Under the pieces are notes generated by a model. It saw only the letters and a list, made by a program, of their open reading frames with translations. It was not told the DNA's origin and did not search any database. Below are positions 18,765 to 26,774 of a DNA stretch of 64,000 nt, piece after piece. The translations under genes and the position numbers were made by a program. The stretch lies in the NCBI RefSeq assembly GCF_017868775.1, contig NZ_CP053381.1:2542001-2606000 (forward strand). The letters are read 5' to 3'. Position 1 is the first letter of the stretch, and each line of letters opens with the position of its first letter. This DNA comes from Billgrantia sulfidoxydans. Lineage in GTDB: Bacteria > Pseudomonadota > Gammaproteobacteria > Pseudomonadales > Halomonadaceae.

Positions 18765-20369
18765 ATGAAACAGGCATGCCTCATGACGACAGTGCTCACT
18801 TCGTTGCGTAATCGTTTCCTGCTGTCGTTGTGTGGCGTGCTGTGCCTGGCCCTGCTGGCCCTGGTGCTGATTGCACGCTACCAGATCATGCCGATCCTGC
18901 TGGAAGACGAGGAAACCTTTGCCAGCGCCGAGCTCGACCGGGCCGAACGCGCCCTGGGCAGTGAGCTCAACCACATGCGTCGCCTGGTCGAAGATTGGGC
19001 CTACTGGGACGATTCCTTCGACTTCGTCAGCGGGAAGCGGCCCGAGTACGTCGACTCGAACCTCTACGAGGATACGCTCGAGACGCTCGATCTCGAGCTA
19101 ATGCTCTTTCTCGACGCCGACCGGGAAGCCTTCTGGGTGGTCGGCTACGACGAAGAGGGAGAATTCACCTCCTGCCCGGGCGTGGCGCCCCCCTGCGATT
19201 GGGCCGAACCGGCCAGGGACTTTCTCGTCCGCCACATCGAGCAAAAGGCGGACGATGCCACCGACACCTGGCTGCTGGCGCAATCCGAGCTCGCCATGGC
19301 GGCCCTGTCACCGATCCACCAGAGCCGGGAAGCGTCGCCGGCGGCCGGCTGGCTTGCCATGGTGCGCCCGTTCAATGCCCCCTGGATCGAACAGCTGCGC
19401 GATACCACCGGCATCCAGATGGAGCTGAGCCCCGTGCCGCAGCAGGAGGGCCCTATCCAATACCTGGAGCGCGTCTCGCCGACGCACATGGCGGCACAGC
19501 GCCTAATCCCGGCGCTGCCGCCGAACCGCGCCGTACGCATCGACGCCCTGCTGCCCCGCCAGCGTTATCAGGCAAGCCTCGAGACCTTCCGCTTCGCGCT
19601 CTACTGGACCGGCGGCGTGCTGATCGTCACCCTGCTGATCGTGCTGTGGCTGCTCGAACGCATGGTGCTGCTGCCGCTGCGCCAGTTCACCCACTACACC
19701 CAGCGTGTCCACCGGGAGGTCGTACTCCCGGCCATGCCCGACAGTCTCGCGGCGCGCCACGACGAGATCGGCACCCTGGCGCGGGAATTCCGCCACCTGC
19801 TCGACCATCAGCGCAAGCAATCCGAACAGCTGCTGGAGCTGAGCCAGCATGACCCCCTGACGGGCGTGGCCAACCGCCGGTTGTTCGATGAGCGCTTCGC
19901 CGAGGCGCTGAGCCTGCGCAGCGCCCGCCACCGCACCTCGGCCATGATGATCGACATCGACCATTTCAAGCTCTACAACGATCATTACGGCCACCAGGCC
20001 GGCGATATCTGCTTAATGACCCTGGCGCAGTGCATGGAAGACTGTCTCAAGCCCCATGGGTTCCTCGTGGCCCGCACCGGCGGCGAGGAATTCAGCGTCC
20101 TGCTTCCCGGCACCTCGCTCGATATCGCGTTAGCCCACGCCCGCGAGCTGCTGAAAGCCATCAATGCACTGGAGATGCCGCACGAATTCTCCCCCACCAG
20201 CACCAGCGTGACCGTCAGCATTGGCGTCGCCGCCCACCAAGCGGACATGACGACCCCGTCCGACATCATGCGGGCCGCCGATCAGGCCATGTACCAGGCC
20301 AAGACGGGCGGGCGTAACCGGGTCGAAGCCTATCGCACCAGCGACCAGCTCAGCCCGGTCGAGCGTTAG
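18765..20369 (+). CDS. CHASE4-HAMP-GGDEF diguanylate cyclase
   Basis: A 534-residue inner-membrane protein that should make cyclic di-GMP from two GTP. A membrane segment at ~20-42 is followed by a periplasmic CHASE4-like sensor of about 240 residues (LVEDWAYWDDSFDFV is characteristic), a second membrane segment at ~282-303, a HAMP-like linker, then GGDEF with GGEEF at residues 439-443. The two conserved Asp and Asn positions for metal and nucleotide are present (DIDHFKLYND). The inhibitory RxxD site is absent, the position reading CMED, so classic product inhibition is unlikely. A sigma-28-like promoter lies upstream. Confidence 0.92.
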   Translation: MKQACLMTTVLTSLRNRFLLSLCGVLCLALLALVLIARYQIMPILLEDEETFASAELDRAERALGSELNHMRRLVEDWAYWDDSFDFVSGKRPEYVDSNLYEDTLETLDLELMLFLDADREAFWVVGYDEEGEFTSCPGVAPPCDWAEPARDFLVRHIEQKADDATDTWLLAQSELAMAALSPIHQSREASPAAGWLAMVRPFNAPWIEQLRDTTGIQMELSPVPQQEGPIQYLERVSPTHMAAQRLIPALPPNRAVRIDALLPRQRYQASLETFRFALYWTGGVLIVTLLIVLWLLERMVLLPLRQFTHYTQRVHREVVLPAMPDSLAARHDEIGTLAREFRHLLDHQRKQSEQLLELSQHDPLTGVANRRLFDERFAEALSLRSARHRTSAMMIDIDHFKLYNDHYGHQAGDICLMTLAQCMEDCLKPHGFLVARTGGEEFSVLLPGTSLDIALAHARELLKAINALEMPHEFSPTSTSVTVSIGVAAHQADMTTPSDIMRAADQAMYQAKTGGRNRVEAYRTSDQLSPVER

Positions 20370-20415
20370 AAGCGCCAGGGGGAGCAGGACGGTATGCCCG
20401 TGCCGGGCCGCCGCG

Positions 20416-20421
20416 TATAAT
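20416..20421 (+). promoter_or_regulatory. Probable -10 element before rnfB
   Basis: A perfect TATAAT lies 53 bases upstream of the GTG start of rnfB. The -35 region is weak. Confidence 0.45.
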
Positions 20422-20474
20422 GTCCGGCCGTCAGCCTCCGCTGGCACCCCACCTGCGCCCTATCAGGAGACGAC

Positions 20475-21248
20475 GTGACGGGCCACAGCACCTTGATCGA
20501 TGCCATCGATGCGCTGCTGCCGCAGACCCAGTGCGGCAAGTGCGGTCATCCTGGCTGCCGCCCCTACGCCGAGGCCATCGCCGCAGGCGAACCGATCAAC
20601 CGTTGCCCTCCCGGCGGCGAGGACACCGTCGAACGCCTGGCCGAGCTGACAGGCCGTCCACCCCAGGCCTTGGAGCAGCCAGCCCAGTCACCGCTCGCAG
20701 CGGTCATACGCGAAGCGGAATGCATCGGCTGCACCAAGTGCATCCAGGCGTGCCCGGTGGATGCCATCCTGGGCGCCAGCAAACGCATGCACAGCGTGAT
20801 CACCGCCGAGTGCACCGGCTGCGAGCTGTGCGTGGCGCCCTGCCCCGTCGACTGCATCGACCTGGTTCCCCACCCCGAGTGGCAGGCCGCCGCCGATGAG
20901 GCCGAGCGCCAGGCATACCTGGCGCGGCGGGCGGAGCTGGGACGACGGCGCTATCAGGCCCGCCAGCAGCGCCAGGCACGCCTGGCGCGGGAGAAGCGCC
21001 TGGAGCGGCAGCGCCGCCTGATTCGACAAGGGACGCGCGACACTCGCAGCGGCCCGGTTCCACAGCAGCGCCAGCGCCAAATGGCGGTTAAAGCCGCCGA
21101 ACAGGCAGTGCGCCGGGCTCGCCAGCAGTTCGAGAGCGCCCAGCGACGGCATGATAGCGAAGCCTGTCGCCAAGCCGAGGCGCAGCTCGCACGCGCCACC
21201 GCCCTGCTCGAGGAGGCCCGCGCCTCCCTCGCGTCCGATTCACCGTGA
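20475..21248 (+). CDS. rnfB: RnfB/RsxB-like ferredoxin subunit, soluble form
   Basis: A 257-residue iron-sulfur protein. The N-terminal FeS domain has CGKCGHPGC with a fourth Cys in NRCPPGG, and two further 4Fe-4S motifs ([12 protein letters not shown] and [12 protein letters not shown]). The N-terminal membrane anchor of typical RnfB is absent. The C-terminal ~110 residues are a long Arg, Gln and Ala-rich helix, probably coiled coil. Start: GTG at 20475 after AGGAGA. It is followed by nth, as the rnf/rsx operon is in other gammaproteobacteria, but rnfA, C, D, G and E are not beside it. It may act as an electron donor module apart from a full Rnf complex. Confidence 0.88.
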   Translation: MTGHSTLIDAIDALLPQTQCGKCGHPGCRPYAEAIAAGEPINRCPPGGEDTVERLAELTGRPPQALEQPAQSPLAAVIREAECIGCTKCIQACPVDAILGASKRMHSVITAECTGCELCVAPCPVDCIDLVPHPEWQAAADEAERQAYLARRAELGRRRYQARQQRQARLAREKRLERQRRLIRQGTRDTRSGPVPQQRQRQMAVKAAEQAVRRARQQFESAQRRHDSEACRQAEAQLARATALLEEARASLASDSP

Positions 21249-21273
21249 GCGTGCCATCGAACGAGAACCCCGC

Positions 21274-21912
21274 ATGAACGCCCAGAAACGCTACGAGATC
21301 TTCGCCCGCCTGCGCGCGCACAACCCCGAGCCGACCACGGAGCTCGACTGGAGCACGCCGTTCGAGTTGCTCACCGCCGTGCTGCTCTCCGCCCAGGCCA
21401 CCGACGTCGGGGTCAACAAGGCCACCGCACGGCTGTTCCCGGTAGCCAACACGCCTCAGGCCGTCATCGACCTCGGCCTCGAGGCGCTCAAGGAGCACAT
21501 CAAGACCATCGGGCTCTACAACACCAAGGCCGAAAACCTGATCAAGACCTGCCGCATCCTGGTGGAGCGGCATGGCGGCGAGGTACCTCGCACCCGCGCC
21601 GAGCTCGAGGCGCTACCCGGCGTAGGACGCAAGACCGCCAACGTGATTCTCAACACCGCTTTCGGCGAGCCGACCATTGCCGTGGACACGCACATCTTCC
21701 GTGTCTCCAACCGCACCCGGCTGGCCCCGGGCAAGAACGTCGACGAGGTCGAGCAGAAACTGCTGCGCCACGTGCCCCGTGAGTTTCGCCGCGACGCGCA
21801 TCACTGGCTGATCCTGCACGGGCGTTACACCTGCGTGGCCCGCCGGCCGCGCTGCGGTAGCTGCGTGATCGAGGATCTCTGCGAGTACAAGGAGAAGGTG
21901 GATATCGCATAA
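21274..21912 (+). CDS. nth: Endonuclease III
   Basis: A 212-residue base-excision repair glycosylase/AP lyase that removes oxidised pyrimidines. The helix-hairpin-helix LPGVGRKTAN carries the catalytic Lys120 and VDTHIFR the catalytic Asp138, the same numbering as in E. coli Nth. The C-terminal 4Fe-4S cluster has the C-x6-C-x2-C-x5-C pattern. I start at the ATG at 21274, 25 bases after the rnfB stop; a longer in-frame start inside rnfB is not supported. Co-transcription with rnfB is likely. Confidence 0.97.
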   Translation: MNAQKRYEIFARLRAHNPEPTTELDWSTPFELLTAVLLSAQATDVGVNKATARLFPVANTPQAVIDLGLEALKEHIKTIGLYNTKAENLIKTCRILVERHGGEVPRTRAELEALPGVGRKTANVILNTAFGEPTIAVDTHIFRVSNRTRLAPGKNVDEVEQKLLRHVPREFRRDAHHWLILHGRYTCVARRPRCGSCVIEDLCEYKEKVDIA

Positions 21913-22025
21913 ACCGGTATCGGTTAAGCAAATTTCGAACTGAAAATGCGACTAATGGGGGTTTTGCATATAACGGCACAGTCATGGACGATGCCGGATA
22001 GATAACAATAACCAGAGCCGCAAGC

Positions 22026-23087
22026 ATGCCACTGCACGACCGCCCCATCGGTGAGCGCATCGAAGCGCTGCTCGCCCTTTCCCGCGAACACGCCGACACT
22101 TTCTGCAGCTCCTCGGCCTGGCTGGCCCGTGAGCGCTACCTGGCCAACCATCCCACGCGAATTCTGGTCATGAAATGCATGGATGGACGCATCCACCTGC
22201 CCCATGCCACCCGCACGCCGCTGGGCATCATCACTCCGTTCCGCAACCTCGGCGGCATCTTCCACCTTGGCTGGCCTTACCTCGGCGAGATGCTCACCGA
22301 TGCCGTCGACGACGCCATTCAGGCCGGCAGCGGTGTGCTGCTGAACATCAGCTACCATTTCTCCCGCGGCGAGCGGCTGCGTGGCTGCGCCGGTTTCGCC
22401 TGCGACACGGATGCCGCCCTGGCACAGGCTCACGAGATACGTCGCCAGGCTGAACGCATCTTCGGCCGCGATCATCGCCACGTCTACCCGCTGGTCTGCG
22501 GGTTCGAAACCGACACCGATGCGCTCATCGTGCACGGCACCGGCGACTCCCTCCTCGACATCAGCGCACTCGCACCCGATGCCGAAGGCGAGCTGGAACC
22601 TCGCCTCGCCGGCCTATGCCCCGACATGCCTGGCGATATCCGTCGCGACCTGCTGCCACTGCTGAAGGGCAACCTGCAACACGTCGACTCGCTGCGTGGC
22701 ACCGCCCGCGAGCTCGACATCGAGCATCGCGAGTGGGTGATCTGCGTCGGTCGCGGCTTCGACTTCCTGCACCTGCCCAACACTGCGCTGATCGTCGGCC
22801 CCTACAGTCCCGACCTGTCCGAACCCATCGGCACCGCGGCGGCAATCATCGACGGCAACATGAAGGCAGGCCGCATTCCGGACGACGGTTTCCTGCTGCT
22901 GGCCTCGACGCCCTATGAGGCGGTCGGCGTGGACCGCGCCCGCGCCGAATTGAAGTCGTGCTTCCTTGCCGAGTTCGCCGCCCAGGTCATCGCCAGGGAA
23001 CACCCCGGGCTGGCGAACCGCATGACGTCGCGCACCGCTGTCGTGCATTGGCCCAGCCGCAGGCTGGAACTCCTCGATCACGCTTGA
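22026..23087 (+). CDS. Carboxysomal carbonic anhydrase (CsoSCA)-like protein
   Basis: A 353-residue soluble protein with the beta-carbonic anhydrase signature C-x-D-x-R at residues 51-55 (MKCMDGR). Candidate second and third zinc ligands are His111 and Cys121 in SYHFSRGERLRGC. That wide His-Cys spacing matches CsoSCA, the carboxysome shell enzyme, rather than ordinary beta enzymes, where it is HxxC. A repeated second half without ligands (WVICVGRGFDFLHLPN) is also as expected for the CsoSCA two-lobe fold. No carboxysome gene is near. It may hydrate CO2 in the cytosol or be a non-catalytic homologue. The YdcF gene follows after 13 bases. Confidence 0.75.
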   Translation: MPLHDRPIGERIEALLALSREHADTFCSSSAWLARERYLANHPTRILVMKCMDGRIHLPHATRTPLGIITPFRNLGGIFHLGWPYLGEMLTDAVDDAIQAGSGVLLNISYHFSRGERLRGCAGFACDTDAALAQAHEIRRQAERIFGRDHRHVYPLVCGFETDTDALIVHGTGDSLLDISALAPDAEGELEPRLAGLCPDMPGDIRRDLLPLLKGNLQHVDSLRGTARELDIEHREWVICVGRGFDFLHLPNTALIVGPYSPDLSEPIGTAAAIIDGNMKAGRIPDDGFLLLASTPYEAVGVDRARAELKSCFLAEFAAQVIAREHPGLANRMTSRTAVVHWPSRRLELLDHA

Positions 23088-23100
23088 CCGGAGCGCAACG

Positions 23101-23844
23101 ATGACGCTGCTGAAGAGCTTGCTGCTACCACCCGCGCTCAACGTGCTGCTGGTACTGCTGGGGCTATGGCTCAGCCCCAAGCGTTTCCTCGGCGCCCTGC
23201 TGATCATGCTGGGGCTGTTCGGCCTAGTGCTGCTCGCCACGCCGATGGCCAGCCATACGCTGCGCCAGGGGTTGGAACCCTACGCATCTCCCGCACGCTC
23301 CCAACTGGAGCGCGCCGAGGCGATCGTCATCCTGGGTGGCGGGCGAGACTACCAGGCTCCCGAGTTCGGCTGGGGCGACGCGCCGGCGAATCCCACCTGG
23401 CGCCGCCTGGCCTATGGTGCGCACCTGCATCGCCAGAGCGAGTTGCCGATCCTGGTGAGCGGCGGTCGTGTCCATGGCGAGGAGTTTGCAGAGGCGAGCC
23501 TGATGGCCGCTGCGCTGCGCGACGTCTTCGTCGTGCCAGTTCGCTGGCTGGAAGGCGAGAGCCGCAGCACCGCCGAGAATGCCCGCTTCAGCGCCGAAAT
23601 GCTGCGTGCCGATGGCATAGAACGGATAGCCCTGGTCTCGCAGGCCTGGCACCTGCCGCGAGCCGTGGCGGAGTTCGAGGCCCAGGGCATGGAGGTGATC
23701 CCCGCGCCCACCGAGTTCACCAGCCCACCGCCCGAGGGGCTGTCGGCCTGGCTGCCACGCGCCTACCACCTCAACCAGAGCACGCGTGCCCTGAACGAGT
23801 GGCTGGGGCGTGCCGGCCAGTCGCTTCACCAACTGCTGCCATAG
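23101..23844 (+). CDS. YdcF/SanA/ElyC family protein (DUF218)
   Basis: A 247-residue inner-membrane protein with two hydrophobic segments in the first ~50 residues and a periplasmic or cytosolic DUF218 domain. Family motifs are VILGGG near residue 75, LVSGGR, and EGESRSTAENARF. ElyC and SanA act in envelope integrity and undecaprenyl-linked precursor metabolism; the exact role here is unknown. It begins 13 bases after the carbonic anhydrase-like gene and probably shares its transcript. Confidence 0.9.
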   Translation: MTLLKSLLLPPALNVLLVLLGLWLSPKRFLGALLIMLGLFGLVLLATPMASHTLRQGLEPYASPARSQLERAEAIVILGGGRDYQAPEFGWGDAPANPTWRRLAYGAHLHRQSELPILVSGGRVHGEEFAEASLMAAALRDVFVVPVRWLEGESRSTAENARFSAEMLRADGIERIALVSQAWHLPRAVAEFEAQGMEVIPAPTEFTSPPPEGLSAWLPRAYHLNQSTRALNEWLGRAGQSLHQLLP

Positions 23845-23881
23845 CTGCTGCCTGCCGCACGGGACGCAAGCGGAGGTCGCG

Positions 23882-24796
23882 TCAAGCCGGCGCTGTCTCG
23901 CACTGTGGTGCCCCGGCGTCCGGCTCCCCGGCCCAGTGCTGCAACCTGGCGACGAGCTGCTGCGGCCAATCGCGGTCGTTGTCCACCTGAGCGTGTACGC
24001 GACTGAGTTCCAGCCTGGCCACGTCGACGTCATGGCAGGCCCACAGCGCATCGCCTTGGGTAGCGGCGAGTATCCCATCCGCAGGAAAGCCATGATCCAT
24101 CGGCGCGTAGAGGGTCGCCTCGCCGGTGTTGACGTCGAGCGCCGGGCTCCATGGCGCCTCACCGGCGGTCACCGCCTGGGCCACGAAGAAGCGATTCTCG
24201 AGCGCGCGTGCCAGGCAGCCAATTCTCACCCGAGTCGCGCCGGCAGCGGTATCGGTACAGCTGGGCACCAGCAACAGGCGGATGCCCGCCTCGAACTGGG
24301 CACGTACCGGCAGCGGGAACTCCACGTCATAGCAGACCGCGATGCCGACCCGGTGGCCATCGCAGTCGAAACCCGACAGCGCATTGCCCGGTTCGATGAT
24401 GCCGCTCTGCTTCTCGTAGCCGGTCAGTTGCAGCTTGTCCTGCCAGCCATGAACGCCGTCCGGGGCGAACCAGTCGGCCCGGTTGCGGTAGCGGCCACCG
24501 CCCACGTCGAGCAGGAAGGTCCCGGGCACCAGGTACATGTCGAGTTCCCGCGCCAGGCCTCCGTAGAGTTCACTCCAGGCACCACGCCATGCCTGGAGCC
24601 CGGCCAGCGACGCCTTCAGGTCGCCGCGCGCTTCGGCGGAGAAACTGGCCGCAAGCTCCAGGCTGAGGTATTCGGGCAACACCGCGATTCGGGCGCCCAG
24701 CTCACGCGCCTGCCTCAGACAGGTTTCCTGGCGCCGGGCGAAATCATCGAAGCTTGCCGGCATGCCGATGGGATATTTGGCCACGGCCACGCGCAT
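23882..24796 (-). CDS. Carbon-nitrogen hydrolase (nitrilase superfamily)
   Basis: A 304-residue amidase or nitrilase-type enzyme with the catalytic triad in sequence order: Glu42 in LPEYLSLE, Lys in WQDKLQL, and Cys in VCYDVEFP. Start: ATG at 24796 after GGAGGAA, which decides against a longer frame. It probably hydrolyses a small amide, but the substrate cannot be assigned. It follows the NTF2-like gene with a 38-base gap, so the two probably form an operon, and converges with the YdcF gene. Confidence 0.9.
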   Translation of the reverse strand: MRVAVAKYPIGMPASFDDFARRQETCLRQARELGARIAVLPEYLSLELAASFSAEARGDLKASLAGLQAWRGAWSELYGGLARELDMYLVPGTFLLDVGGGRYRNRADWFAPDGVHGWQDKLQLTGYEKQSGIIEPGNALSGFDCDGHRVGIAVCYDVEFPLPVRAQFEAGIRLLLVPSCTDTAAGATRVRIGCLARALENRFFVAQAVTAGEAPWSPALDVNTGEATLYAPMDHGFPADGILAATQGDALWACHDVDVARLELSRVHAQVDNDRDWPQQLVARLQHWAGEPDAGAPQCETAPA

Positions 24797-24834
24797 CGCT
24801 ATTCCTCCTCCCCCTGTTTCCGGACCTGGTTGGC

Positions 24835-25242
24835 CTACGCCTGGGCCACCTGACGCAGCCACTCCTCCAGGTTGTAGTAGTTGGTCACGCGGGTGATCCG
24901 GCCATTTGCCACTTCGAAGAAGGCGCCGCCGGGCAGCACGTAGCGCTGCCCCTTGGCCGGCGGCAGCCCCTCGTCGGTGGCACGGTACTCGCCGTGAACG
25001 ACGTATTCCGCGGCGACTCGTCGTCCGTCGGCGGCTGGCATGAGCACGACGTCTTCCAGTCGCTCCACGTAGCTGCGATCCATGCGTGCCAGAAACTGAC
25101 GAAAGGCGTCACGCCCCGTCTCCCGCGGCCCCTGGTTCAGGTCGTGGGCCACTTCGGGATCGAGACAAGCGAGCATGGCGTCCCAGTCGCCACGGTTGAA
25201 GGCATCGTAGTACCGCTGGATCAGTTGCACGCTACCGGACAT
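24835..25242 (-). CDS. NTF2-like / SnoaL-like domain protein
   Basis: A 135-residue single-domain protein of the cystatin-fold NTF2 superfamily: the opening helix with FNRGDWDAMLACLDPEV, a central strand pair, and the closing FFEVANGRITRVTNYYNLEEW are all characteristic. Members include ketosteroid isomerase-like enzymes and binding proteins. The pocket-lining Asp and His (VAHDLNQG) could be catalytic, but this is a guess. First gene of a probable two-gene unit with the carbon-nitrogen hydrolase. Confidence 0.85.
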   Translation of the reverse strand: MSGSVQLIQRYYDAFNRGDWDAMLACLDPEVAHDLNQGPRETGRDAFRQFLARMDRSYVERLEDVVLMPAADGRRVAAEYVVHGEYRATDEGLPPAKGQRYVLPGGAFFEVANGRITRVTNYYNLEEWLRQVAQA

Positions 25243-25325
25243 GAACAGGCTCTCCTGACTGGGTTCGAGGGGCGAAAGTGTAAACGCCCCGGCCCGACAG
25301 CGTTAGCCTGTCACCCTGCATTTGA

Positions 25326-25345
25326 CCATTGCTGTACAGCAATGG
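25326..25345. repeat. Perfect 20-bp palindrome (terminator stem or operator)
   Basis: CCATTGCTGT at 25326-25335 is followed without a gap by its exact reverse complement, giving a 10-bp arm on each side. It lies 22 bases past the stop of the ArsA-like gene and 84 bases before the NTF2-like start. No U-tract follows on the minus strand, so it may be an operator or a weak terminator. Confidence 0.55.
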
Positions 25346-25366
25346 CCGGTTGGCGCGTGAGCCGCT

Positions 25367-26374
25367 TCAGAATCCCAGCTGCTCGAGACGATCGGCGAGC
25401 GCTTCGAGGGCCGGAAGACCCAGCACGTCGCTCGGCAGCAGCGGCAGTCGCAGCCGTGGCAGGTGCGCGAGCTGCTCGTCGATGCGCGCCAGGTAGCTGG
25501 CTTCCTGCTCACGCCTGGCACGCAGGAACTCACCGTCGGCATCGGCGGGAATCACCCGGTTGACCACGGCGCCGGCCACCGGCACCTTGGCCGCTTCGAG
25601 CGCCTGCACGGCCCGCACCGTCTCGAGAATCGGCAGCCGCTCGGGGGTCATCACGAACAGGAAGCCGGTTTCTTCGGCGTTCTCGATGCGGCGCCGGGCA
25701 CGGTGGAACAGCCGGCGGCGCTCGATCAGCGTCCGTGCCACGCCGCGAGTACGCTCGTCGAGATCGCTCAGCGGATCCTCGCGGGGATCGTCGAAGGGCG
25801 TGGCCACGTCGCGGCCGCGCCTGGGCGTCAGGTGCGAGAGCACCTTGCCCAGTTCCTCGGACTTGCGATTGTGCGCCAGCAGGCCATCGGTCCAGGCCGC
25901 CATGGCTTCGGGCAGGGTCAGCAGGCGCAGGGTATGACCCGTCGGCGCGGTATCGAAGATCACCAGGTCATAGGGCGCGGCATCGTCAGTGACGATGCGC
26001 GACAGCCGCTCCAGCAGGGCGGCTTCCTGGGTACCCGGCGACTGTCGCGTCAGGTGCATCTGGCGCTCCAGCTCGGCCATCATCTCCGGCGCGGCATAGC
26101 GGCGCATCTGCTCGGTCACCCGGGTCAGGTGCGCCTCGACCTCGGCGTCCGGGTCGATCTCCATGGCGTCCAGGTTGGGCAGCAGACGCCGCGGTGCATC
26201 GTTCAGCACACGGTCGAACGCGTCACCGAGGCTGTGGGCCGGGTCGGTGGAGACGACCAGTACGCGGCTGTCGCGGCGCGCGGCCAGCACGGCCAGCGAG
26301 GCGGCCACCGTGGTCTTGCCCACGCCGCCCTTGCCGCCCACCCAGACCAGGCGTTTGTCGAGTAACTCTTTCAT
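25367..26374 (-). CDS. ArsA/Get3-family ATPase
   Basis: A 335-residue deviant-Walker P-loop ATPase with GGKGGVGKTT near residue 14, the switch DPAHSLGDAF, and FDTAPTGHTLRLL, all typical of ArsA/Get3. It is a single ATPase domain without the arsenite-binding Cys triad, and no arsenic genes lie nearby, so arsenite pumping is unlikely. Bacterial single-domain members are suspected to help target or assemble membrane proteins. It is the third gene of a probable operon with cstA and a small protein ending in Cys-Cys. Confidence 0.88.
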   Translation of the reverse strand: MKELLDKRLVWVGGKGGVGKTTVAASLAVLAARRDSRVLVVSTDPAHSLGDAFDRVLNDAPRRLLPNLDAMEIDPDAEVEAHLTRVTEQMRRYAAPEMMAELERQMHLTRQSPGTQEAALLERLSRIVTDDAAPYDLVIFDTAPTGHTLRLLTLPEAMAAWTDGLLAHNRKSEELGKVLSHLTPRRGRDVATPFDDPREDPLSDLDERTRGVARTLIERRRLFHRARRRIENAEETGFLFVMTPERLPILETVRAVQALEAAKVPVAGAVVNRVIPADADGEFLRARREQEASYLARIDEQLAHLPRLRLPLLPSDVLGLPALEALADRLEQLGF

Positions 26375-26458
26375 ATTACTTCCAAGGCATCGAGAGTTGG
26401 CGGCAGCTCAGGAGAGCTCCCTCGCAGCTCACTGGAGCGCAGCACTTTGTCCGTGTCA

Positions 26459-26758
26459 CTAACAGCATCGGAAATGGTCCAGCGGCGAGCGCTCCATGCC
26501 CATGCGCCGGTGCCAGTCGTGGAAGCGCTCCAGCAGTAGCGGCTGAAGCTCCAGGGTGTAGTACGCAGCCGGGTTGGGCACGCCCATCATCTCGGAGAAC
26601 ACCAGCAGCATGAACAGGTCGTCCTCGTCGCGCCGGGCACGGGCGATAGCGCCGCGATAGCGGGCGCTGTAGAACTCTTCGGCGACGAACCGGGCCTGGC
26701 TCAGCCAGGCCCGAAGCCGCTCGCGACGAGAATCCGGAGTGTCACTGTCGTCGCTCAT
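26459..26758 (-). CDS. Small protein ending in Cys-Cys (cory-CC-star type)
   Basis: A 99-residue soluble protein whose last four residues are F-R-C-C before the stop. The core (EEFYSARYRGAI, DDLFMLLVFSEMMGVPNP, and ERFHDWHRRMG) is helical and charged. I recognise it as the small family named for its invariant CC-stop tail that occurs next to ArsA-like ATPases; I know no proven function. It starts after GGAGG, 16 bases past the cstA stop, and is followed by the ArsA-family ATPase. The paired terminal cysteines suggest metal binding, a redox role or thiol linkage to the partner. Confidence 0.8.
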   Translation of the reverse strand: MSDDSDTPDSRRERLRAWLSQARFVAEEFYSARYRGAIARARRDEDDLFMLLVFSEMMGVPNPAAYYTLELQPLLLERFHDWHRRMGMERSPLDHFRCC

Positions 26759-26774
26759 GGGCTGCCTCCTCGTT

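Noticed and set aside
25326..25345. The palindrome read as a LexA box because it contains CTGTACAG
   Set aside because: LexA boxes need eight bases between CTGT and ACAG; here there are none.
25367..26374. Arsenite efflux ATPase ArsA
   Set aside because: Single ATPase domain, no arsenite-binding cysteines visible and no ars genes nearby; the cstA neighbourhood points elsewhere.
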